A stretch of 64,000 nt of DNA from Oxyruncus cristatus. Its lineage: Eukaryota > Chordata > Aves > Passeriformes > Cotingidae. A program made the translations under genes and the position numbers. The DNA is taken from positions 179,001 through 243,000 of the forward strand of contig VXAY01002893.1 in assembly GCA_013399855.1 (NCBI GenBank). Direction: 5' to 3'. Position 1 is the first letter of the stretch, and the number at the start of each line of letters is the position of its first letter. Shown in pieces: positions 37,901-49,900 of the stretch. The notes beneath the pieces are model-generated. The model was given only the letters and a program-made list of their open reading frames with translations, did no database searches and was not told where the DNA came from.

Positions 37901-40900
37901 GGACTGCAAGGCAGGGACTGGGGAAGCAAAGTGCCTCATACTGTAAGAAAATCATAGAATCATATAGGTTGAAAAAGATCTTAAAGATCATGGAGTTCAA
38001 TACCACCATTAAACCATGTCCCTAACGATGACATCTGCATCTCTTTTAAATATGTCCAAGGATGGTGATTCAACCACTTCCCTGGACAGCATGTCTCAAT
38101 GCTTGACAACCCTTTTGGTGAAGAAAATTTTCCTTATATCCAGTCTAAACCTCCCATGATGCAACTTGAGGCCATTTCCTCTTACCCTGTTACTTGGGAG
38201 AAGAGACTGACGCCCACCTGGCTACAACCTCCTGTCAGGTAGTTGTAGAGAAGGATAAGGTCCCCCCCCGACCCTCCTTTTCTCCAGGCTCAATACCCCC
38301 ACCTCCCTCAGCTGCCCCTCGTGAGACTTGTGCTCCAGACCCTTAACCAGCTCCGTTGCCTTCTCTGGACATGCTCCAACACCTCAATGACTTTCTTTTC
38401 ATGAGGGGCCCAGAACTAAACGTGGGATTTGAGGTGCAGCCTCACCAGTGCTGAGTACAAAGCATCCCTGATGCTGCTGGCCACGCTATTGCTGATACAA
38501 GCCAGGATGCCATTGACCTTCTTGGCTGCCTGGGCACACTGCTGGCTCAAGTTCAGCTGGCTGTCAGCCAGGCAGCTTTCCAGCCATTCTTCCTCAAACC
38601 TGTGCCATTTCCTAGGCTTGTGTTGTGCCCACCTGGGGAACCTGAACATGTGTAAGATGGGGACAGATTTTTTTCACTGTTTTGGTATGACAAGGGGTGA
38701 TGATTTAAACTGAAAGAGGGTAGATTCAGACTAGATATAAGAAAGAAATTTTTTACATTAAGGGTGGTGAAGCAGGTTGCCCAGAGAAGTTGTGAATATC
38801 ACATCCTTGGAAACACTCAAGGTCAGGGGCTCTGGGCAACCTGATCTAGTTGAATATGTCCCTGCTAATTGCAGGGCTGCTGAACTATATGGCCTTTAAA
38901 GGTCTCTTCCAACCTAAACTATTCTATGAATTTAGTATTTTAATTATGAGATAAAAATGTCAGAATGATTTAATCCCAGCTCTTTTTTTTACTTAAGACT
39001 GTGTCTTATATGTAACCTGAGAACTGGAATGAAAGTATTTCAATTTTGTGTTATCATTTGATTTTTATGAAGTCACCTGGTGGGTCACTTCTAAGAATAA
39101 AGCTCATTTTAAAAACAGTAATAGATACACTTTCTGTAAAAGTTAGCTCTGTATGTCAAATAAAATGTACGTGTAATTATTGTATTTTAACAGCATTATT
39201 ATCATTTAGCTTCACTGATAGTCTTTTGGGTATATCTAAAATGGTATTCTGTGTATATGCTTTAATATTTACCTCTCTCTGTTATCACCAGAATAGTTTT
39301 TATTTTTTGCTATAGCAATGTTAGACTAAGTCTTCTAGGCATGACTTTTGCCCTGCTTCTGTAATTGTTGTTGGAAAGGACAGGGTTCCTTGTTTTCTTT
39401 CCTCTTGTTTTGGTGATGAACCATCAGAGGAAAGCATAACATGAAGTGATGCTTTAACAACAGTGACATGCAAGGGTCAGACCGTGCTTCTGGGGTTTGC
39501 TACTACACCTGGTAAGAATTCTTGCATAACCTCTTTCAGTTTTATTGTGTACTTTTTGTCACTGGCAAAATGCTAGTTGAGCTCACTGTAGTGAAAAGTT
39601 AGAATCAGAATTTTGTATGATTTTTTGGAATAGTCTGAGATACTGGAATTTTGTAGGACAGTGATTTTAGGGCATCAGTCAGTGTGAGGAAATAGAATTA
39701 TCACATACCCAGGGCTAATGGTTTGTGATAGAGTTGACTTAATTCTAGATTCTTAATTCTCAGATGTGCAATCATATGTCTGTCTAACAGTTTCTGTCCT
39801 GAAAGCAATTACTGTACCACTTAACTAAAGCAAAACCAGAAACAAAAGCCTTGAGAAAGTTCAGACCAGTCCTGGATGACATGAGAAGAGAACAGAGCAG
39901 GTTATCAAATACAATAGGGGTTATTAAATACAGTCCAAAGGTGAAGTTCTATGTCAAATAATGAGAGTAGAACAGAATATAAACCCTGTCAGGCCAAATG
40001 CGTGGAAGCATTTCTAGAAGAGAGTTTGAGAAACAACTTTGAAAACGTATAAATGCAAGCTTTAAATGCTTTTTCTCTAATATTTTGGGAAAAGGAACAT
40101 TGCCAAAGATTCTGTAGGTGCAGCAGACAATCTAGGTATTAAAAGAGCACCCAGAGAGGATAAGGCAATGGCAGAGGAATGTAAATATTTGTGTTCAGCA
40201 TAGAAGAATGTAGGGATGTATTCACTCCCAAATCCTACATTATGGCTTATTAGAGGATCTGTTTCTAGTAAGTGCTGTGTTGTAATAGAAAGATGTTTTG
40301 TTGTTGGTTTTTACTTTCATGTCCAGTGCTGAGATTTCCTTCCAGAAACAAGAGTCCTTTGAAACAGAGTCCCATAGGATATGTGTGTTATTGTTTGGAA
40401 TTATGTGACAGCCCAAGCTGTCCCTAACTAAAGGAAATGTATGTTCATTGCAGAATAGCATCAGGAGGAAAAATTTGTTTCTCTTGAAACTTGCAGAAAT
40501 ACAACATTATTTCTCCATTCTCTTTAAGTTTCAAAGAATGAATCCTTAGCTCAGCAAGTCCTACAAGTAGTTGTTTATATTTAACCTAAATGAAAAGCAG
40601 AGGTTTCATTTACAATGATACCATAATTTAAATTGTCATTGTCAAAACTATCTTTGCTTCATTCTGAACATAGAAGGAAATCTCAGCAGCACCACAGGAT
40701 AAAAAGCTTTAGTAGAATAAGCTGTATTCCAGTTTGTCTGTGTAGTTCTCATCTTTGGCCTTAAATGAGTTACTTAAGAGTAAGTAGAATTTTTGTACTA
40801 GATGATTCGTTACTGATTTAATCACATGCTTCACATTTCTGATTGTGACAGTAGATTTGCATGTTTTCTTGTTTCATGCTTTCCCCCCCCCCCTTCTCTT

Positions 40901-43900
40901 TACATAGCCTGCTTTTAGAGCTTGGTACCCATGTTTGTGCATAAATTGCTATTTTGTTAAGGCAGGAGAAAAGAACCCCAGAAAGGTGGAAGATTAGAGT
41001 GAGTTTGGTGGGGTGTAGAGTTGAGAATGAACAATTGATGTTACTAGAAAATAATAAAAGTAGTTTTTGAGTTGCAACTTGTTTTCTGTTTTCTGCATAT
41101 ACTAATGACATAGTTTGTAAATGGTATGGTTGTGTGTAACAGTAGCCAAAACCTGAAACTTTACCCAAATGATTGTGTAAGAAAGTAAAAAACTAACGCA
41201 CAAGATCAGTTTCCTTTTAGCCAGACTACCAGTGACACAAATAGATCAGATCCAGTAAAGCATACTTGTTCATAAATACTGCACAATGAGGAATGGAGCG
41301 GGATGATGCACAGTTCGGATCACCTGCTCTTGAAGGCTTGGGGCCTTCATTGTTATTAAACCAACTGGAGCTAACTCGTTATTAAACCAACTGGAACTAT
41401 CATGTTCTGGGGTGCAGTAGAAATACATAAATAATTCATAGATGTGTTTAGTTACAGCAGCCATTCTCTCTTTTGTTGTTTTGTTCATAAACTATACAAA
41501 ATGCCATTTTTCCACTCTTGTTCATATATGTTTACTTCGCCTTTACTTCTTCTGACTGATTCCTGCTTTTTTGGCTCTTAGAAGAATATAACCAGTGATA
41601 CTGTTACTTATGATTTAGTGCTTGGTATCAGGGGGATTTACTTGACATCAAATCGTGGCTGGAATTGAAGCTTGTTGCAGATATGGTGGGGCTGCAAGCA
41701 AATACCGAAGCTGCTCGGGGGCCGAGCAAACTCCCTGGAGTGTGCAGAACTACTGGAGATGATGTGAAAAATTGCTGTACATAACAAACCACAGTATGAG
41801 AAGCTGTCAGAAGTTGTAGATAGCACCCTATGGGATTTCATGAGTAGTAAAGGGGGAAGGAACTGTGTGAGAAATGCCCAAGCAGTGCCATTGCGTGGAG
41901 AGTGGCCACTGGGGCCACTTTGGAAAGTGCAGTGTTACAAGACCAACAGTGCGAAGGTAATCGTTTCAGAAATAGCGAAGTTGGGTATAGCTGTAGCAAA
42001 ACTGGGACCATCAAGGCAAGAAGTAATTGGAGTGGTTTGTTAAACTGGGACAGAGAAAAGGAAGTAGAAGCATAGTGGAAAAAGAAGATCAAATATGGGA
42101 AAAAAGGTAAAATTATGTCACCAGGTGCTGTTGGGCTGCTTGTGCTTGATCATCACAGCTGGAATCTTTTTCTCTTTGAATCCTTGCATTTACAGTGACA
42201 AGATACTCATGATGTAGTATATTTGTTGTGCCAGCCTGTGACTTACTGTTCAATTTATCTCTTAATCTGTGTTCATAGTCTGTACAAGTTCTGCTTTCAT
42301 TGTTTCTTTGAGGCTTTGGCTCACAGTGAACTCTAGTAGTGTCATATTTTTCTAAAGTTACCAATCCTTTGATCATCCTGTATTCTTCCAGTGTCTGTCA
42401 ACTCCTTGAGATGAAGAATAAGTGAGAAATTTATTGTGATACCACCACGTTTCTTGGGGTTAAGTGTATGAGCATGCTTTTATGGTGCCTTCATTCATGC
42501 ATAGTGTACTGAAGTACTGTGAACCTTTTAATATTTTTGAAAGCATATGCTGCTGCTCCTTACATTTTGTGTATGCTTTAATGTATTACAGCTGCTTTAC
42601 CTGACTTGATATACTGTATACCCTTCATATGTATCTCAAAAAACGTATGTGGAAGAATAATACATTTATATAATAAGTTGCTGAGTAAGATAATGTAAGG
42701 CATGTACATTAAAAATTAATGCTGAGAAATACTCCAGAAAGTTGCCTTATCACACTCAGTGCCTATTATCGGAGCTATCCCTATGGATAGCAGTTATCCA
42801 GTATTTTGTTGACTTTAGGATTGCCCTATATTTCTGATTTCACTGGATTTTCTGAGAAGACATGATCATTGTTGTAAACATCTTTGTGCTAATTTGAATA
42901 TATCTGTGTATATTAATTGATAGTTTCCCTGGTTCTCATGAAACACTTCTCTTTTAATAGACAAATTGCGAAAATTGAGTTGGTCTGGCATTCCCAAACG
43001 TGTTCGTCCAATTGCATGGAAGCTTCTTTCAGTAAGTTGTATTTCTTTTTAATTCTTCCTTTGCATTTAGTGTCAAAGGTTTAGCCCTGTGATTTCTGCA
43101 CGGTTTTTTATCAACTCATAAATTTTGCTAATAGGTAAGAAAAGTTCGCATAGACAAAACAGATTTCTTGACATGGGGATTAATATTAAAATTTATTGCT
43201 ACATGATAAGAACTAAGGGAATACTTATATACACGACAACTCTAACTAGTGTTCTTATAATGACAAACTTACATATTTACAAATACCAGCCCTCCTTCTT
43301 TTCTTCAAAAACAGTGTAGAGGAAGAAGGAGAAAAAAAAGTGTTTAAGGTAACAGTTCCAAATCACTGCAGCTAGAAAATCTCTCTCTCCATCGGAATGC
43401 AGGGGAGTCTGCCTCCCACTTCTAACTGCTTGTCTATGGCTACTGAGGGCTTACCATGGGCTTCGAGGGAACACTCGTATCACCATGTCGTCTCCACAGA
43501 GAATAGGGCTCCATGGAGGTTCCTTCTACGAGCAGTTTCGGGGGGTTTCCTAAGAGTCACCGCCCCTCTCTGGGTCACAGGGGTTCTGGGTTTCTTTTGG
43601 CTCAGCCCTACCCAAGAATGTTCTCTGGTGCTATGTTCTGCTGCTCCAAGTAGTTTCTTCTCTCGCTCTCTGGAATTCTTCTGACTTTCTGCTTTTGGCC
43701 AAACGCACAATCTTGGCTTTGGCTGTGGTCAGATACTCTAATTCACCACTGTTCCCCCATCTGCAGGGAAAGGAGTCATCCTGCCATCACACCTGGTCCG
43801 AAATTGCACCGGGCCCCCCAGTATCGGGGGCTTAGTGTCAGGCTCAGCCCTTGAACTAAGGCCTGCGGTCGTGAGGGGCTCGGCCCCTCAATGGAGAGTT

Positions 43901-46900
43901 CACCAGCTTCTTTATCATTTTGTGGCTGTAATTCTTCTGCAGTTTGTTGCGTGCAGCTTCTGGGTGATTTAGTTTTGGCTTCAAGTCATCCCTGCCCTCC
44001 TCGGGCCAGGCTTGGCCCCAGGAGGGCCTGCATGCTCTGGGCCCAGCCGGGCCGGGGCGTGCTGAAACGTTAACTCCTTAATTTCTTTTGCGCAACTCAT
44101 CTTCTCTTCCAGTTTGTTAAATATGTCATTCGTGGAGATGTCACAAAATTCTCTGATTGGCTACTTGGCCGGAATTTCACCTGGAGTTAATCGTTTTCTA
44201 CCCCAATACTGGGGGGATGGGCTAAACCATGTTGTATTTCTTTTTAATTCTTCCTTTGCATTTAGTAATAATAGGTTTTTCAAGCATTGCAAATAATTTT
44301 GCTTGAGTTGTAATCCATTACTGATAGTTGAAAATATTGTGTCCTGTTGCTGAATTGTAATGGAAGTTATGTTCTTTTGCTCAGTTTCAAGCTTAATCTA
44401 TCAAATTGAAAGGAGGGGGATGAGAAGTAGTAGTAAATCATGTCAGCTATATATCTTTATTTTTCAGCCTGGCTTTCTGTGAAAGAAAGGCTTGTGTGAT
44501 AACAGAGGCCTCTTTCAACCAGTTCTGATGGAGTGGTGGAGAATTCAAAGACAAGAACGTTCTTACAGTTTTCTTGAGAATAGACACACAGTAGAGGAAA
44601 CGAAGCCTATCAGTGTCCTACGAAAGGCTTCATTCAGACTTCACATTAAAGTAACTGCAAGAAAGGATTAACAATGTACTGAGGAGAAGCTGTGATAGGA
44701 TCTGTAGGTTTTTTGACTGATTTTTTTATAGTGGTTTAGGATGAACAAGTCGGAACTGCTGTGGTCAATTAAGTTGTGGCATTGGCTCTGCTCATGTCAG
44801 ACCTGTGAGTCAGTTCAGAGAGACAACCTAACTAAAAAGCTAATCACTTTTTTGTAATGTGAGTGTTTGGCTGGCTGAGCTCTCTGAACTTTGCCCGATA
44901 GCCAGAGGATTTTGCAATGGCAGTAGCTTGAGATAGTAGGTTGACTGAAATACTGTGGAGCAGACACAGAGGTGTTTCGATTGGGCATTGGAGAGAAGCT
45001 TTGTGGGAATCCGTGATTAACTGGGTTTGGTGTTACAGAATAGGATTTTTTAAACCTAAGTGCTCTATAATTAAAATGGTTGTCCTGCAAAAATACAGTG
45101 TTTTCCTCATAGAAGTATTTTTCATGTCTACGTTTAAGCTATAGTACTTGTGATGGCAAACAGTTGTGCATTTTAGCTGTTGTTTGTCTGCCTGTGTTTG
45201 GGAGAAGGCTTGTGAAGATGTTTGTATTAAAAAGAAGCAGAACTCTTGTGCTGTCTACTCTCCAGAGGTTACGAAAGACACTTTCTCAGCGAATCTTCAT
45301 GTATTTAAGACCTGTTTAAAATTCTGAATTATACACACACCAGTTTAGCACTATTGAATTTTTCAGAGAGTAGGCTTAAACTGCTTTGCTTTTTATAGAA
45401 TAATTCCATAGGGAATGCAAAGTATTTACTTCAGATTGACACTGATTTCTAGTGACTGAAAGAATCTCTCTTGCTGATGAGTTTTACTAAATTTGCAGCT
45501 TAGTTCCTTCTAGTGCTAAATGCAGATGCAGCTTAATGGTGGATATTGAAATATTCTGCTGTAATTGAAATTAAACATGGAGCTTAGAGTGCATTTTCGT
45601 TCTGTTTCTTAAGTTATCTGAGTTTTTGGTAATGAAAAGGGCATTTTTTTTTTTTCTCTTGAAGTTTTAGATGCCTGTTTTAAAATACTCAAAAAAATAT
45701 GGCTCACTCAAACTTGACTTTGAAACACAGTAAGCTAAAGCATAAGAACAGTTTAAGTTCTGAATCAGAATACTGACACTGAGGTTTAGAGAGAAAGAAT
45801 TATGCAAATTTTAAAAATATAACTTTTACATAAAGTAAACTAGCTCTTTTTGCTCTCTAGTTAGAACATGGGCTTTCCATGAACTTCAGTTTAATTCCAG
45901 AAGTTGATTTTATTTTATTATTCCTCAGTTTCCTGGTCTAGAGGAGTTCTTAAGTGTAGAGTTTGTTGTTCTGTTGCTTTTACTACTCCAGGATCTGTTT
46001 CAGTTCAATTCTTAACTTGGTCTGTCTTGTCATACCTCTGCAAAAAAACTGTCTTCAGGTTACTTTTTTTGTACTTTAAGAATTAAGTGGATTTTTTCTT
46101 TTTTAATAAGAGACCTACAAGACTTTTGTTGGTTGCTTTGTTTGTTTCTACCTCCAAATGGCAATACTTTGAAAGTTCTAAGCTCTTCTAAGAAGGTCTT
46201 GCCATAATTTCTTATCTGTTAATTGGTCCTCATGTGATATATTTTAGAAACCCAAAGATGAGTCATTTAGTAATCATTACTTTTCTATACTGTAAGGCAG
46301 CATCTTTTTTCATCTTCTTTCTCAAGTGGGGAAGAAAAAGTGCTTTCAGTTTTTTTGGTCATAAGCTCCACCATGCTTTTTTCTAATGGTAACCTAATAC
46401 TGACCTGTTAATAATGTATGTCCCAGGTAAGAGGGAGTAGTGTGATAATCCCTGGAAGTGTTTAAGGCCATGTTGGGTAGAACTATGAGCAACCTTGTCT
46501 AGTGAAAACTGTCCCTGCTAATGGCAGGGGGCTTGGAACTAGATGATCTTTAAGGTCCCTTCCAACCCAAGCCTTTCTATGATTCTATACAGTGCACTGG
46601 CAGCTCCTGGGGAAATAAGTGTTCTTAAAAATCAGAAGTGACGTTTTGATTAAAGATTGGTAGCAATACTAAAAAAAGGACAGAAAACTGAAGAAATCGA
46701 AGTATGGTTTAGAGCTAAGTTAAGGCTGGATATGTTTGTGTTGGAGTTATTCAAAGTCTTATTTAAAAAGCCCAAACTTAGACTCTTTCAGGGAACTGAG
46801 TACAATTCATAGTATCTGAGGCAGATGGTGACTATCTTGTTTGTAAAATTAGCATGGAAATTGGAGTTTTAAAAATGATTTCAGAAATAGATTAGTTGAG

Positions 46901-49900
46901 ATATTTATTACATAGACAGCAGGTTAATAATGTTAACATGTTTGAATACATTTTTTAAAGGAAAGCATATGAAAATCAGTATAATACCCAGGATCTGTTG
47001 ATGTTATGCATATCTACTGGTAACAGTGTATACAAAAATTACATGATTTATTTTTAAAATAAAGCAAAAATTTTAGGTACACTGTACCTAAACAGCAAGC
47101 AGAACTATCCAGGCTCATTTCTCTTTTGAGTAACAAAACTAAAGATATGTTTGCAAAAACCGTTGGAGGAAATTAATGAATAAATGGATTAAACTCTCCA
47201 CGAGTTTATTCACTGATGATATGTTGCAAGCCTTTCCAACTCTTGAAAATAAAACCTAATTTGTAAACTGAACAGCAAACACAGCAAGTCGAATTGAAAG
47301 GTTAGTTCAGTCTTTGAAACTGAATAATGGCAAAAAGACTTGGTGAGAAAGTATCAGCGTCCTTCAAACGATCACATCTGATCTCACAAATGAATTCTTT
47401 TCTAATGCAACCAACTAAGATACCCTACAGGGGAAAAAAACTCACAACTGTTGAGAATAAACAGGCATCAAAATTCAATATCTAACTTAATACAGAAGAT
47501 TGGGACAGGATATTAAGTGTCAGACAGAGTCTTGAGGCAAAAGTAAAGCTGGTATGGTTTAAAGTACCTGGAACCAGACATGGTTTTGCAAGAGCAATTA
47601 CCTCGTAAGTTATCTTGAACGTAATATGGTTTGCACTTACTCAGTTGTCACTATAAACTAAGAAATTAAAGTCAACAGGAGTGACATTTTAAATACCTTT
47701 AATACAAAATCATAGAATTTTTTAGGTTGGAAAGGACCTTTAAGGTCATGAACCCAGCACTGCCAAGTCCAACATTAAACCATGTCCCTAAGGGCCGCAT
47801 CTGCATGTCTTTTAAATACCTCCAGGGATGGTGACTCAACCATTTCCCTGGACAGCCTTTTCCAGTGCAGGACCTGCCCTCCCTAAATCCATGCTGCCTG
47901 GGACTAGTTCCCTGGTTGTCCTGTGCATGCTGTGTGATGACAGCCAAGATGATCTGCTCTTTTATTAGTTACTTGTGGTGGCTATGGCTCATTGTATGAG
48001 TGCAAATATTGCTGCTGTACTTCTAGTATAGGATTTTTTTGATGTTATGAAGGTTATTTTTGTTAATGAAACTTAAACCTGACAGAAGTTTGATTTCTGT
48101 ATTTTATCATTAGTGTAGTCAAAGCTATTATTGTGGAAGGGGAGCTTGTGGATTGTTGGCAAGAAATATTTTAATTTGACTTAACTAGTGAATAATTAGA
48201 TTTTTCTTATGTTATCTTGGATATCCAGATCTCTTTCAAAGCCATCCATCTTTAAAATGAATCTTATACAAAGTTTTTATTTAGGATGGCCATGTAGGTT
48301 AAATATGAACTGGCTTTCTTTTTCGCAGTGTTGTGGGATGTTGGTGCTGATCATTTGAAAGCAAGTTGCTTACAAGAAAACTTTAATTATTTGTGAATAT
48401 TCAGGAAACTTTTTGGTAGCCATTTACATGAATAATGGTGTTTCTAATAAGTGTACTTTGTATATAAGCTGAACATTCAATAACATTTACGTTTTGTAAA
48501 ATGCTGAAATAGTATCCTAAGCTTGTTTTTAAATCAAAAGTAGACTGAGATACTACAAATGATGATCAAACTGGGCTAAAGAAGAAAATAAGAATGAATT
48601 TTTAAATTTTTTTTTTTGGATGGGGAAAGAGTGGGATTTTCAAATATGAATGACTTCAATGAAGAACCTTTCAGATATATTCTATACTTAATGCTACAAT
48701 GTATGATCTTGCAGATCTATTAACATGACTTCCTCTGTGTGTCCATACCATGTGCAAAATAAGATAATATATATAAATTGCTTTTGGGAAACTGCTAAGG
48801 AAAGGTGCATCAAGTGTTCTTACAACTAAGAGCTCAGTAACTGGTGCTGTTGATTTTTTTTCTGTGATGAAACTTTTAGTAACCTGCTGAGATGAAATGA
48901 AAGCTTGAAATTGTTTTTTTTCTCACTGGAAGCGGTGAGATAATGCAGCTAGAATGTTTTTAAAGCTTTTGAATCCATACTTCATTGTATTACAAGTTTA
49001 ACCATATTTTAAACGTATTTTCTAATGTATATAATTCCTACTTGAAGGCAACTGAGCTAATATGCATTTTGTTTAAAAATTTAATAAAATTGCTCCAATA
49101 TTGGCCACATGGAAATTAAGGAACTCATATGGCATTATATTTACCTGAACTTATTTATTTGAGCTTTTCTCTCTTGAACTCAACATCATTTTAGTATTCT
49201 TGATGAGAAATTGATTTTTCTAAAAAAAAGAAAAAAAAAAAAAAACAAAACCCCAACCCCCCCCCAAAAAAACCCCAGTGATTCTATAAGGTATTTGTAT
49301 CTGAACTTCTGTACCAGTTGGACTGATAAGAAAAATGGTTTATTGAAGGGTTATTCATATCTGTGTAGGACTGCATGGCACTACGTCAGTTAATGATGTC
49401 ACAGGTTATCAAATGCCAGCAGTGCTTTTTGTGTGCAGGGCAAAGAGTGATGTCCTCGTCATGTCACTGCTTTTTTTTCAGGGCTATCTCCCTGCAAATG
49501 TGGACCGAAGAGAAAGCACTTTACAAAGAAAACGCAAAGAGTATTTTGCATTTGTTGAACAATACTATGATTCCAGAAATGATGAAAATCACCAGGATAC
49601 CTACAGACAGGTAGAACACCAATTGAAGTGACTTTTACCTGCAGAATACCTCCTGAAGAACTTAAAGAGATTGTTTTTGAAGTTTGCTACTGCTTTTCTC
49701 TGTTTCTTTAGTCTTGCTGGCTAGACAACTCTCTAATAATTTTCCTAAATCTCAGAATCAAAAATATGAAGTAGTTTGGTCTGAAATTCAAGAGAGTGGG
49801 TTTCTCTTAATGTCAGCTTTAGTGATGCCTTGTTTTTGTGTTTAAGATTAGTAAGTAGTGTTTTCAAATCTTTAATCTCCCGCTCAGACCTTCCTTCAAA

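Larger units (their letters stand above)
28446..42960 (+). other. Intron 4 of TBC1D22A
   Basis: 14,515 bp, the longest intron in the window. Apart from the nested CR1 cluster at 37.6-38.9 kb and simple repeats at 30121-30150 and 40883-40893, it is AT-rich sequence without recognised features. A slightly GC-richer patch at about 41,640-42,050 remains unassigned. No additional conserved exon is evident. Confidence 0.8.
43032..49481 (+). other. Intron 5 of TBC1D22A
   Basis: 6,450 bp. It holds the LTR-like segment and its flanking 36-bp repeats (43036-44266), two CR1 fragments (46446-46589 plus, 47706-47965 minus) and an A/C homopolymer stretch near 49220. The rest is unremarkable AT-rich intron. 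Confidence 0.85.

Noticed and set aside
49437..49481. Alternative acceptor 42 bp upstream of exon 6
   Set aside because: GTGTGCAG|GGCAAAGAGTGA brings in an immediate in-frame stop, and the peptide from the downstream acceptor matches the family exactly.
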